A DNA stretch of 64,000 bases, taken from the NCBI GenBank assembly GCA_000697475.1, contig JNEU01000518.1:1-64000 (forward strand). Direction: 5' to 3'. The notes below the pieces were generated by a model. That model made no database searches, was not told where the DNA came from, and worked only from the letters and a program-made list of their open reading frames with translations. This DNA comes from Lichtheimia corymbifera B2541. Taxonomy: Eukaryota; Mucoromycota; Mucoromycetes; Mucorales; Lichtheimiaceae. This document shows positions 11,580-23,278 of the stretch, in pieces. Position numbers and translations under genes: made by a program. Every line of letters begins with the position of its first letter. Within the stretch, counting starts at the first letter, position 1.

Positions 11580-13888
11580 TTACTGGACCAGCGCAGGAAT
11601 ATCATAGTAAAGCTCAAGTGATTCTGGGTTAGCCAATGTGCCAGTGGGAGTCACCTTTTGTCCGGATATTATCTTCTTGACAGCCACCTCAACCTTCTTT
11701 CCATTGATAGTATACTATGTGCAAAACAAGCTTCATTAGGATACCTATCCATCCCCCTTTCCGCATAGGTCAATGGCTACTTACAGGAATGTCAGCAATG
11801 GGTAGCACAAAGGCTGGTACATGTCGTGGACTCAATTCGGCACGGATTTTGGTCTTAATGGTCTTGATCAAGTCATCGTTCAGTTCCTTGCCCTCCTTCA
11901 TTTTGCAAAACAGGACAACACGCTCATCGTCTTGGTCCTTCATCTTTTGTCCAACGCAGAGAGTGTCTTCGATATCTTCAAAGCGGTCAACGACATTATA
12001 GATTTCAGCGCTACCAAAACGCACACCGCTTGGGTTGAGAGTACCATCCGAACGACCCAACATGACCACACCACCAGTGCGTGGATTGAGCCATACGTAA
12101 TCGCCATGGTACCATACATGATCATACATGCCAAAGTATGCATTCTTGTATTTGGATCGTGCTTCATCGTCACCATACATATACACCGGCATGCATGGGA
12201 AGGGTACTGTGCATACCAAATCGCCTGACTCCGCAAATACGGGTGTGTCTAATGACATTGATTAGTTACACACACGTGTTATGGTGCATAAATTCTTTGT
12301 ACTTACTGCTATCCTTCCATGATTCAATCTTCATACCAAGACCAAGACATTGAATCTCTCCACGATATACTGGTAGAGCTGTATTGTGAGTTCCAAACAA
12401 GGAGCAGATATCAGTGCCTCCGGTAATGCTACCCAAGACCATATCACTCTTGATGTGCTCATAGCAAAACTCAAAGCTTTCAGGCTTGAGTGGTGAAGCA
12501 GTTGAATAGATGGCTTTCAATGTATCTAGCTTGCATTCATCCTCTGCAAAAGTGAGTGAGTAAAGAGTCTCCATTATGGTGGATCATGCTTACTGGGATG
12601 AACCTTGGCATCTTGAAGCGCTTGCAAATACTTGGCTGATGTACCAAAGTGGGTAATGCTATACAGTAATTTGAAAAAGATCAATATCAACCGTTTCTTT
12701 GTCAATCCAACTATTTTCATTTACCCAAAATCATCGACCATTTTCCACAATGAGATGGGTGCAGGCTTGAATGGACTGCCATCCCAGAGTACAATGGTGC
12801 ATCCAACAGCAAGACCAGCCATGAGCCAATTCCACATCATCCAGCCGGTGGTGGTGTAATAGAAAAAGACATCATCTTGCTTCATGTCGCCGTGAATGAC
12901 ATGTTCCTTCTTCAATTGCAACAATAGACCTGATCCTGAATGAACAATACACTTTGGCAAACCTGTGGTACCAGAGCTGAACAAGATGAATGCGGGATGA
13001 TTGAATGGCAATTGTTCAAATTCAATCTCCTTGGGAGCAGTATCCTTGACATTTAAGAAATCGTCCCAGGAAACCGATCCTTCCAATTCTGTGGGCATAT
13101 CCTTGACAAAGGGGATCATCACCACCTTGGCGACAGAATCCTTGAGACCTTCCACAACAGGTTTCACCTTGGCAAGATGATCAAGACGTTTACCGTTGTA
13201 TACGACGCCGTTGACTGAGATGAGCAACTTTGGCTTGATTTGTGCAAATCGATCGAGCACACCTGTGGTACCAAAATCTGGGGATGTCGAACTCCAAATA
13301 GCACCCAAGCTGGTAGCAGCAAGCATGGCAATAACTGCCTCAGGGCAATTGGGAATATAGGCAGCTACACGATCGCCCACACCTACACCTGCTTGTTTCA
13401 TGGCTGTTGCACACAATCGTACTTGGTCATACAACTCAGCATAGCTGATATTGCGCACAGATGATTGACCTTCACCAGTGGCCTTGATGGCGATACGCTC
13501 TGGGTCACGGCACCACAACAAGTTTTCGGCAAAGTTGAGACGTGCCCCTTTGAACCATTCTGGAACCTCATCCATAGGCACGCTGGTGTCAAGGACTTGA
13601 GTTGCACGCGTAGACGATATCACGTTGGTATAATCCCACACAGTGGACCAGAAATCACACACTGAGCTTGTAGACCACCGCCAAAGGGCCTGGTAATCCT
13701 CTTATTATACATGTTTAGCACCGCTTGTGTATAACATGCTTCATCTTTTCTCTCCCCCATTTTTACTTACCAAGTGAAAGATTAAACCGTGAATTCACAT
13801 GCTTACGGAAGCGTTCCATCTCTGTATTTTCTGGGTTTGCGGGCTTCCACAGACAGGGGGGATCAACCGATAACACTGCTTGAGTCAT
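11580..13888 (-). CDS. AACS: Acetoacetyl-CoA synthetase (acetoacetate-CoA ligase)
   Basis: Exons complement(11580..11714, 11785..12248, 12307..12543, 12594..12658, 12725..13700, 13771..13888) give 664 aa, close to the family norm. The enzyme activates acetoacetate to acetoacetyl-CoA with ATP in the cytosol, salvaging ketone carbon for lipid or sterol synthesis. It belongs to the ANL adenylate-forming superfamily. The P-loop [10 protein letters not shown] lies near residues 280-290, followed by [12 protein letters not shown], a motif typical of acetoacetyl- rather than acetyl-CoA synthetases. [15 protein letters not shown] and a C-terminal Lys-rich adenylation hinge with [15 protein letters not shown] complete it. 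The N-terminal exon carries a helical leader (ALWRWS...FWSTVWDY), also family-typical. All five introns are GT-AG and 49-70 nt. No targeting peptide is obvious. Confidence 0.94.
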
Positions 13889-14222
13889 GATGATAGGTGT
13901 ATGTTGTTGTTGTGTATAGTAGGGAAGAAAGAGAGAGTAAAGAAGAAAAGAAGGTGTCAGGGCCTCACTAAGGTTCGCAGAGAAAAGAAAAAGAGTGGAC
14001 CGTGGGATTTTTACTTCGACACTCCGCTCATTTCAGATGAATCGATGCATTGGATTGGTAATGCGCACACACACACCGTACACTGAGAAAGAAAAAGGCA
14101 TTACGTTGATAAGTTTATCCAAAGAAAAATACTACTAGATTAGAAAAAAAGAGTTGTAAAAAGTATAGATGTACAAAAGGGAGAGGGTATACGATACAAT
14201 ATAACTACAAGATTGTTGTTCA

Positions 14223-15828
14223 TCACATCCGCTGTGCGTAGGCATGATGCAGGTTCATAAACGCCCAGTGCGTTTCAAGTTCTTCATCTACCCGATCCAA
14301 CATGGCTTCAAGGCGTTGATCGGTCCATGGGTCATAGCAGGATTCGTCATCGTTCGCATGAACAGCTTCAATCAAATCGTGTAGATCATCTCGAAACATG
14401 ACACCAATACGACCACCCCATACACCCAATGGTAAGGATGTGTATTTTGCATGATAGGCATCACCATGACCCTGATGCATTTGCTCCACCAGTTCATGAA
14501 AGAAGAAAAAGTCTTGAAGATGGCGGGCAAAATGGGGATCGGATCCACGTTGTTGCATACGGCGGATGACTATGATTGAAAATAGAGTCAGCGATCAGAG
14601 CAACCCATAATGATAGGAAATGGCTTTACCTTGTGTGTTTAGCATTTGGGTGAGTGGCCCCACCAGTGGGTTGCCATACATTTGCATATCGAGTTCCATC
14701 ATTTCGACAAAGCCTCGGCGTTTGCAAAGGCGCCAGCATTCTTGAATCATTTCACGATACAAATCCGGTGTACACGAGAATATCAAGAACCGTGCAAAGA
14801 TGAAATCAAATGTGCCATCTGGCAATTGACGTAATGCATGCAACAAGTTCTTATCTGCAAGCATAAACTCAAAGTTGTCTGGGAGTGTCTTGTTGCGATC
14901 AATCACGTCATGATCATCAATGCCAATGACTGTGCACCTCTTGTGCTTTTTTGCCATATCGATACACCATGAGCCATCGCCGCACCTATAAAACAAATCT
15001 CAGTGTTAATTCCTCTTTGCTTCCCACGGTCTTTTTTTCGGGACCACTTACCCCACATGGAGTATACGACAACCATCTGTCAAATCTACCGGGCTGTAGT
15101 ACAATCTACACTCATCCGAATTAACCGGGTATATTCACAATGTTGATGTTGGCTCTCTTTTTTTTCTCTTACCCATTTAATGCCAACCGGATTAATTCAT
15201 GTCTTATAATCATTCGATCAGCTCTAGGCCATCCAGTATGGCGTTTCGACGATGCTGACGGTGGAGGTGGCGTGAGCCGCATCAATTCGAGGTCGCATGA
15301 TAATCGAAGTCGTGGTGGTGCAGGATCACTGCTATGTCGATTAGCATTGTACGGATGGCTGGATGTGGTCGGCAATGAAAACACCGATGCCGGTCGTCGT
15401 AGGGTCGTGCCAATAATTGTAGATCCGTCACTATCATCCATGTCATCTTCATCATCATCGTCATTCTCACTGCTTGCATATAATGGCTGACGATGGTTCT
15501 GACGACGACTGTAAGTCTCATTACAAGATCTACTACGTGTATGGTATGATTGAGACATGTCGTTATTGTTGTTGTTACTATCATCATTCAGGAACGCCTT
15601 TGGATGAATAGAAGATGCAGTTGACAAGGTGTCGCTTGGACTAGCTGATGGTGTACGTTCGCAGCAGATAGTGGTTGAGCGTCGAGGTGGGACAATGTTG
15701 GAAGGAGGACACTGTTCGACGACATTGTTGTTGGTGTTTATGGAAGTTGCATCACTCGCCCTGCGAGCAATTTGCGATATCCAAGAAAACAATCGAGAAG
15801 GTCGTCGGTTTTTGACAAGCAGCGTCAT
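14223..15828 (-). CDS. SAM-dependent methyltransferase domain protein
   Basis: Exons complement(14223..14569, 14630..14985, 15052..15105, 15173..15828) give 470 aa. The first 218 residues are Ser/Asn/Asp-rich and look disordered, with an acidic DDDDEDDMDD run. The methyltransferase fold follows: motif I ILHVGCGDGSW (about 232-242), an acidic end of strand 2 (VIGIDDHD), FEFMLAD, and FDFIFARFL (motif IV region), then a helical C-terminal half. Such proteins are abundant in Mucoromycota and resemble the broad LaeA/UMTA-like group, but the substrate cannot be read from the sequence. The start is the first ATG of the long exon that precedes a good splice pattern; an upstream frame extends further 5' but is low in coding character. 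All introns are GT-AG. Confidence 0.8.
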
Positions 15829-17314
15829 TGCGTTGATAAAAAGCAGATCATAGGGGTAAGGGAGAAAAGGGAGAAAAAGAAAACGGAAAAGAAGCGTTTG
15901 GTATTGGTATATACACACACACAAACACATCTTGTTTATGTGTCTTGTGTAACCACTTTTAGATTTTTTCAGACACAGCCGATACGATGTTCCCAGCTCA
16001 CCGATGTGGTTGTGTGTCATTGCTCAGCTCTTCCTCGTTGTTCCTTTCATCATCATAAACCATCCACAGCGGCCTATTCTATTTTCGGACACTTTCCTTG
16101 GTTTCCCTTTCTGCCGCTGTTCGCTCTCTTTCTCTCAGGTACACACCCACGCACACAATTGTACACAGACTACTGTGCCCAAAGTGACGTGAAAAGGGGC
16201 CATGTAACATGGCCCATCAGCTACTTGGGGAATCCACGACCAAAATATTGTAGGAGTCTTCTTATTCCGAAAAGGAAGAATAATAAAGGCTTTAGCACAG
16301 CTGGTGTTGATACTCACTTGGACTACTTTTTGTATTCTCTCTCTCTTTGTGTCTTTGATTTATTGGTTAAAGGTCTTGTTGCTATCTAGTAATAAGCTTT
16401 CATATAGAATTGTTCTTCGAAACTAATGACCCTATTGGTTCCAAATCTTTGAATTGCTGCATTCTCTCGGGTTTCAGCAGTACATAACGCTCATAACATT
16501 TAGAGCGCCGTCTTGGCTAAAGAAATGAATCATAGACAAAGCTCCGATATATGCAAACTTGATGAAAAGGGCAAGCAAGGACACTGCACATTTGAAATGT
16601 CTGTGCATGTGGCGATAAACGAATACCCATCAACCGGAGGGAAAAAAGAAGCAATGTACAGGAAAGGAAATGATATGCGTAGGGTATTGTTAGATAATAG
16701 TAGAAGCAGTTACCATTAGAGAAATTTTCTTTGATATCCATTTACTTGTTGGCATCATATCAATACCACCATGTATCGTTGTTTCACCATCGTAATAATT
16801 ATTGTGCTAGCCACTGGTACGAATGATGCTGCTGCTTAGTGTTGCCCCACAAAAAAAGATAAGCTGGCACACAGATCTTGAAAATGCCGAGAGACAAGGT
16901 TGATCTCCGCTTCTACTGAAACCAATGAAGGAAATTACCCTACGTAATAGACCTGAGAGGGGCAACTCAATTTTCACCGGCGGATGTACATGCTCACTTG
17001 CTAAACCAAGTTGGTGGATCACGGACCCAACATACATGTTATATCGCTTGGAAGGTTCAAATAAGCATGGTGGGGTTGGACGGTAGCACAACAAATGTTA
17101 TTATATAGCGGTAGTCACGGTTTTTTTTCTACACGGTTTACCACAAGATTCTCAAAAGACCTTTCAAAAAGTTGCAGGTGATGTGCATTGAGCCATTAAT
17201 GAACCCCACAAAAGCGTCCCAACAACTCTCACAAAGCAATTAGATAAATACTGGGCATGGTTTATATGTTCCATTGTTGTTGTGTACTGGGCTAACAGGA
17301 AAGGTGGAATGAAA
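15829..17314. other. Intergenic region between methyltransferase and PEX16 genes
   Basis: No supportable gene. Open frames such as 15772-16389 (+) and 16807-17094 (-) lack motifs and have low-complexity composition. The left part should hold the methyltransferase promoter, with pyrimidine runs and (AC)n tracts. CT-rich stretches occur near 16335-16355. Confidence 0.45.
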
Positions 17315-18846
17315 TTAAGAAGATGACGTGTAAAAGTAAATGTTCTCCCACAAAGGCAAGTAATCGCGAAGAATGCCTATCAGAGATATGGTTGATCAAC
17401 AAGGGTCACGCGTTACGTATATAGTGATTTACCTGATACAAGTGATAACACAGGCTTGTTCTCCACCGAATTGCAGAATCGCTCCAACCGTGGTCTGTCG
17501 AATCATAGATGTATATTAATTGATCCATCCAATTGATCCATCCAATTACTCCTTCTCTCTTACCTGGTGATACGGATATAGAATGCACCTCGCAAGAGGT
17601 TGAGCCAGAGTAGTTTCAAACGACGAGCATATTCCTGCTTTTCCAATGGCATCATATTGGATCGACCACCATGTGGAGGCTCAAAAGCTTGACGCACCAT
17701 GGTTTGGGACATGACTTCAATGGCCAAGGAGAGTAACCATGGTTTCCAGGATAAACGACCGTATTTGAGGACCGCAAGCACTGATCATGATCCACTTTTT
17801 AGTTTAACATGGATACTCTGTGCTGTCATCACCACCTTACTTACCATATAGCAGAGGACGAAGGATGTAAAGGACTTCACCTGATGCACCAAGGGCATTC
17901 ATGATATGAACCATTTGATCGGGTCGTCGTAATTTTTCAGGTGTCAACACCTTGGACATGAGATAATCGGTGACATCGGCAAACTTGCGTCGTGGATGGA
18001 TACCTCCCATGTTATTCCGTTTGAAAGTATTGTTGCCTCCTTCCAATTCGATTGTGGCATCCATGCGAGGCATTTCTACACCAGAACGTTTACCCTTCCA
18101 GCGCTCTGGGGACGTGGATGTTGAGCGATTACGTTCCAGTGTTGCAGGATCAATGTCACGTTGTAAATGAGGTGGATAGAGACACATGCGATTGGACGTC
18201 AACTTGAAGATCGTGAGTCGTAATACGGTCCTATAATACACATACACATGAATTGGTTGATATGACTCCTTGAATATACGCCACGCAGTGTAACCCCAAT
18301 CTATACTTACTTGATGGCTTCCAGTGCCCCAATCCATCGCCAATGCGCCTTCTGACCCCATTTTTTGTATACTGCCATCTCCATAAGCACTTGGGTATAA
18401 GAAATAACAGACAAGAGCGCAGAACAACGCTTGTGAAGAGGTGAATGGCTTGACCAAAAGTTGATATACTTGTTGAAAGCAGATTCTTCGTGCTCTGATT
18501 GGGTTTCATTCGCATGGTGGTGTGCTGCTCGTCTCAAGATTGCATTGTGGTAGAGGCCCAAGAGATTCAAAGCTGCGTATACTATAGGACATGGTCAACA
18601 AAAGGGAAATAAAATGGGGTCCATTGACAACAAGACACATACTTGCTTGAGAAGCGAATTCTGCATCGTGGAATCGACCTATGCAAAAGAGAGTAGTTAG
18701 TTATACAGTTTGACTGCAGGGTGGGGATATGTTATAGGATGGTTACCAGGGAGAATATATGTAAGGGATCGTAAGGAGGCTTCTATGCCAGTAATTTGTG
18801 AAGCATTCTTTAACAAAAAGTCTTCGTATTGATCAAGATAATTCAT
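17315..18846 (-). CDS. PEX16: Peroxisomal membrane protein peroxin-16
   Basis: Exons complement(17315..17376, 17433..17494, 17564..17780, 17845..18230, 18311..18581, 18643..18678, 18747..18846) give 377 aa. PEX16 sits in ER and peroxisome membranes and recruits PEX3 and other membrane proteins during peroxisome formation. Family features, in order: N-terminal NYLDQYEDFLLKNASQ and EASLRSLTYILPGRF; a central hydrophilic stretch; LYILRPLLYVLAVLKYG and SWKPWLLSLAIEV; and a C-terminal segment with PRLERFCNSVENKP and DYLPLWENIYFYTSS. Seven exons, several very short (36 and 62 nt), join in frame with GT-AG junctions, and the joined peptide reads smoothly across every junction. The last exon was found only because the family normally continues past the apparent stop after LSLVSG. 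Confidence 0.92.
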
Positions 18847-19639
18847 ATATGAAGGAGAGAGAAAGAGAGAACGTGTGTGTGTGTGTGCGTGTTTGCGTGT
18901 ATGCGTGGAGAAAGAAAGAAGGAAAAACGACGTTTGTGGAGAAACAAATGGGTACTTCCAAAAGTGGCGGCCAATATTTGTAATCTCAATTTCACTTGCT
19001 GATGGGAATTCATCTATTTCATTCATGCAAGGTTGTCATGTGAAAAGCCATTCCCCTGTCAATGTTGTAGTAGTCAATCCATCCCATCAACCCTTTCTCT
19101 TTCATTGTGCTTCAAATGCTTCAAATGCCTCATCATCGTTTGTAATACATCCCTCTTTCAATGTTGGCTACACAAAAGAAAACACTCCCTAACAACAACG
19201 TGGGTTGGATGCATTTGCATTTTGCTTACAATCCCAATCAATGGTGGGATAGTTATATGCTCAAGGGTATTGGGAATGCCTCTATCTCTGATATAGACAA
19301 GCTGGCGACATCAAAAGTTGTCATCATATCATCCTCCCTCTGCAGCACAGGATGAGAGAATTTTAATCACAATGAAGACATTACTGATCGACGCAATAAA
19401 ATGTGTGTATGTGTGAGAGAAATGGTGATTATGGCTGAGGTGCAGCTTACTTGGAAGGCTATGATCCAAAGTAAATAGCCAAATTCACGTGATTGGCACC
19501 TTCCAATAGTGTGATTGGTTTCATTATGCATTCAAATGTCATAAACATGTCATCCATTCTTGGGATGTAAAACGCCCAGCGTCCTTAATTTTATATCTTG
19601 TGCCTTTCCTCACTCCTCTTTTATCAACGCCAAAAAACA
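18847..19639. other. Divergent promoter region of PEX16 and the helicase gene
   Basis: The two genes are transcribed away from each other across about 790 bases. The region has a (GT)n/(GA)n tract (about 18850-18925) and several short open frames without motifs. No gene is called. Confidence 0.5.
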
Positions 19640-22600
19640 ATGGAGTCCTCATTTATGAAAAAGCTCAATCCAGCACAACTGGAAGCCGTCAGCGCAGACA
19701 CAAGAGCATTGCAAATCTTGGCTGGTCCAGGTTCAGGGAAAACCAGAGGTAAAGAAAAGATAATAAAGGCATTCCAACCCATTGACACAACTCGAATAGT
19801 GTTGACATCGCGCGTTGCCTGGCTTGTCCTTGAGAAGCATGTCGATCCAAGACAAATCGTGGTTGTTACATTTACAAACAAGGCTGCTCGTGAAATGAAG
19901 ACTCGATTGGAATCCAACGAGCTACTGGGCCGGGAGCTTAGCGAGCAACTTCTTATGGGAACATTTCATTCTATCTGTGCACGCATCTTACGTCAACATG
20001 CCGGTCTTATCAATGTCAAAAACAACTTTACTATTGCTGACCCCGATCTAAGGTAAGCATGGATGGACAGCTGGAGGGGGGGGGGACAGTAATGATTGAT
20101 TGCATGCTGTGGCCATGATAGCAAACACACGATTCGCAAGTTGATCAAGGAACTCAAGGAACTCAGCTCATTTGCAAAGCAAAAAATGAAAGCTGGTAAG
20201 GGGATGATGATGGTGATGAGAGAGAGAAAGGATTCGTTATTGATGATGGTTGTGTGACAGATGCATTCTACAACGAATTTTCTACTTCCAAGAACAAAGG
20301 CATCGAGGTGAACGAGTACGTTGCCATGAATCAAGGTGACTTCAAAAAGCGAGACTATTGTGTCATGTTTCCGTAAGTATTCATGCTAGATTTCAAGTAA
20401 GAGTGAGAGAAATAATGATTGATTTTTCCTAGTGCATACGAGAAACGGATGAAAGAAGATAACATTGTGGTAGGTTTTATTTGGTCTTGAGCACACGTAT
20501 ACACCATCTTATCGACACGGGATACTTAGGACTTTGACAATTTGCTGTTGTACGGCCGCGAATTATTGAAACGATTCCCGCACCTCTTCAAGTCATATTC
20601 CCATGTCCTGGTAGATGAGGTAAAAAAAGAAGTTGGCTGGTCAAGATTCGATTACAGTGACTGATGATGGTCATTTCACTTTTTTCACAGTTCCAAGATA
20701 CCAACGTTGTTCAATACGATATCGTCAAATATATGGCTGGCGAAGACAAAGGCCTTACTGTTGTGGGAGGGAATATCATCACCGCTATAGGCTGCAGCAA
20801 AAGAATTCATGTCTTATTTTGGGTATAGATCCGGATCAGAGTATCTTTGGTTGGAGAAGTGCTGATCGTGAGAACTTTTACAAGATGCAAGCCGACTTTC
20901 CAGGGACAATGGTCAAGAATCTCGAAGAAAACTACCGTAGCACCAAAAGCATCCTGTCTGCAGCATTCCAGGTGATCAATCTAGGCAAGTAGCAATTAGT
21001 CAAAGGGAAAAAGTGGATAGTGTGCTCATACGGTATTTTAATGCAGACAAGGAACGGATCGCCAAATCACTCTTTACCGGCAATGCGGATGGTGTTCCTA
21101 TATCATTATTGCGCATGACCAGCGATACGTTGGAAGCTCATAGTGTGGCTGATGAAGTGAAGCGTGTTGTCGAATATTCAGGCGGTCTAATCAGCTACAA
21201 GGATATCGCAATTCTTGTTCGCATGAATTTCATGACTCGAAGTATCGAACAGGCGTTGAATGCAATCGGTATCCCTTACATTGTGGTAAGAAACGAAGCA
21301 GAGGATATGAGTAGATATGCAATAGTAATTTTGTTATATTTAGGTGGGCGGTGTCAAGTTCTTTGAACGTGCTGAAGTCAAGGACATCCTTGCTTATCTA
21401 CGATTCTTTTACAATCCTAATGACACGGAGGCATTCGAACGCATCATTCACAAGCCCAGACGTGGTGTTGGCGAGGTCACACTTGACAAGATGCAGCAGC
21501 TGAGTCGAAGAAATGGATGGAATGTCATCAAAGTCTTGCGTGAGTTGACGGCGAACAAGCCCTCTCCTGATCTCAACATGACCGTTACCAGCAAAGTCAA
21601 GCAAAATCTACGTGAATTCCTTGCTCTGTTTGAAGATATTCGGGGTCTGATGAAAGAAAAGGTGAGGTGCATGTGACACAAGCAATGCACTTTTTGCTAA
21701 TTATGGCATCTAGGCTCCTGTTTCTCAAATGTTACAATATATCATTGATGCAATCGAGTACGAAAAGTACCTGACGTCGCAACACCCAGATAAAGATGGC
21801 GAATCGCGATGGGGCAACGTTGGTGAATTGATTACGTTTGCAAAGTCGGCTTTTGATCCACCCAAAGTGAATGTTTCTGAAGATGGTCAAGAGGTTCAAG
21901 AAGGTGGTGAGTTGGATCAAGACCGTGGACATGCTCTTGAAGACCGATTGAGCTCTGGCTTGTAAGTATAAAGGCATGGTTCGATTTCTGCTTTATCCAT
22001 TGATGGCGTCATATAACACTTAGTTTGGTGAATCAAGATCGTGTGTCTGCATTCCTGGAAGCAACGACATTGGCTGGCAACTCACAAGAACATGATGAAG
22101 CAGACCATGGTGTAAGTTTATTTATGCGATTTTAAAATGCTTCTAGAACTAACAATATCTCTTTACTACTACTTAGAAAGTGACCATTACTACCATGCAC
22201 AGCGCCAAAGGTAACTATCGACCTGACGTATCATAATACTATACTGACATTTGTATAGGTCTCGAATGGCCGTGCGTTTTTGTGATGGGTTGCGAAGGCG
22301 GTATCATTCCACATCCCCGAGCAGATGAAATGGAGGAATGGTAAGTTGTTATCACCCTTCAAGAAAATGACATGCTAAGTTTTTTGGATGATCGTAGTCG
22401 ACTTTTATATGTTGCAATGACCCGTGCCAAAGGCGAGTATGGGAAGGAGATGTAAGAGAACAACAATGATGTACTAATGTGGAACGGCTATATTAGCATT
22501 TCTCTATTGTACACACGCTCTCGAACGGTCCAGTTGGGGCAATTTGAACAAGACCAATATCACCACCTTTTTAGAAAAGCTGCCGAAGGATGTTTATGTT

Positions 22601-23062
22601 CACAAGACACCAGATTGGAATAAGGAATCACGTACATGGGTTTCCAAGGTGCTGCGACTAGAAGCCCCAGTTGAAGATGGTTTGAAGGATAGTCCCGGTG
22701 CCGAGGTGTGGGCTGTCAAAGAGTAAGTTGTTGTTGTTCACAGAGGATGAACTCAAGAGCTGAGCATGTGCAATAGGAACGAGAAGCTCGGATGGGGTGG
22801 AGAATATTGCTCTGATGAAGATGAATTCGAGTACTCGGGTACTGGATCGTACAATCGTTGGAATGGATACGGAGGACGTGCAAGTTTTCCATCGACTCGA
22901 AGGAAGAAACCAGTGTTCACTTCCTCTATACCCACAAGTGCTATCAGCTCTCAACCTTATTCCACGTTCACAAGCGCAGGTTCTGTCAAGGAACAAGACC
23001 GTAAGCGAGGCATGAGTACTCCCAGGACAACAAAACGAATCAAATCCGAGAGCACCCTCTAA
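19640..23062 (+). CDS. SRS2: UvrD/Srs2-type superfamily 1A DNA helicase
   Basis: Seventeen exons: 19640..19748, 19800..20052, 20122..20195, 20261..20372, 20433..20469, 20530..20619, 20691..20769, 20829..20984, 21047..21285, 21344..21661, 21714..21961, 22024..22111, 22177..22210, 22259..22340, 22398..22432, 22497..22722, 22777..23062. They give 821 aa. Such 3'-5' helicases unwind DNA and, in Srs2, strip Rad51 filaments to curb recombination. Motifs: Q-motif LNPAQLEAV, Walker A AGPGSGKTR (28-36), VVTFTNKAAREMKTRL, GTFHSICARILR, LVDEFQDTN, VGDPDQSIFGWRSAD, ENYRS, GGVKFFERAEVKDILAYLR, TMHSAKGLEW and RLLYVAMTRAK. The C-terminal tail is short and Ser-rich compared with yeast Srs2 and contains no clear partner motif, so orthology is likely but not certain. 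Two introns start with GC (20985 and 22433), and one appears to start with GG (20770); see findings. Confidence 0.88.
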
Positions 23063-23278
23063 TATAAAGACTATGCATATGCTTTTCTCATTTATCCACT
23101 ATAAAAGGTTCATTTATTCAATTTTAATGTTCTTTGTGAATGGCATCACCTGACATCACGCACACCATGGTCTCGTGAAGGGCTGCAACAAACACCTTCC
23201 CCACGTTTTTCCTTTTCTGATAAACTCCTAATATCCCCCCTTCCCACGGGCGTACACTCTTTCTCTTTCATATATGCC

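Noticed and set aside
15772..16389. Open frame of 205 codons (+)
   Set aside because: Overlaps the start of the methyltransferase gene on the other strand and has low-complexity, motif-free content.
17020..17080. Possible tRNA B box (GGTTCAAAT at about 17055)
   Set aside because: No matching A box or acceptor-stem pairing at tRNA spacing.
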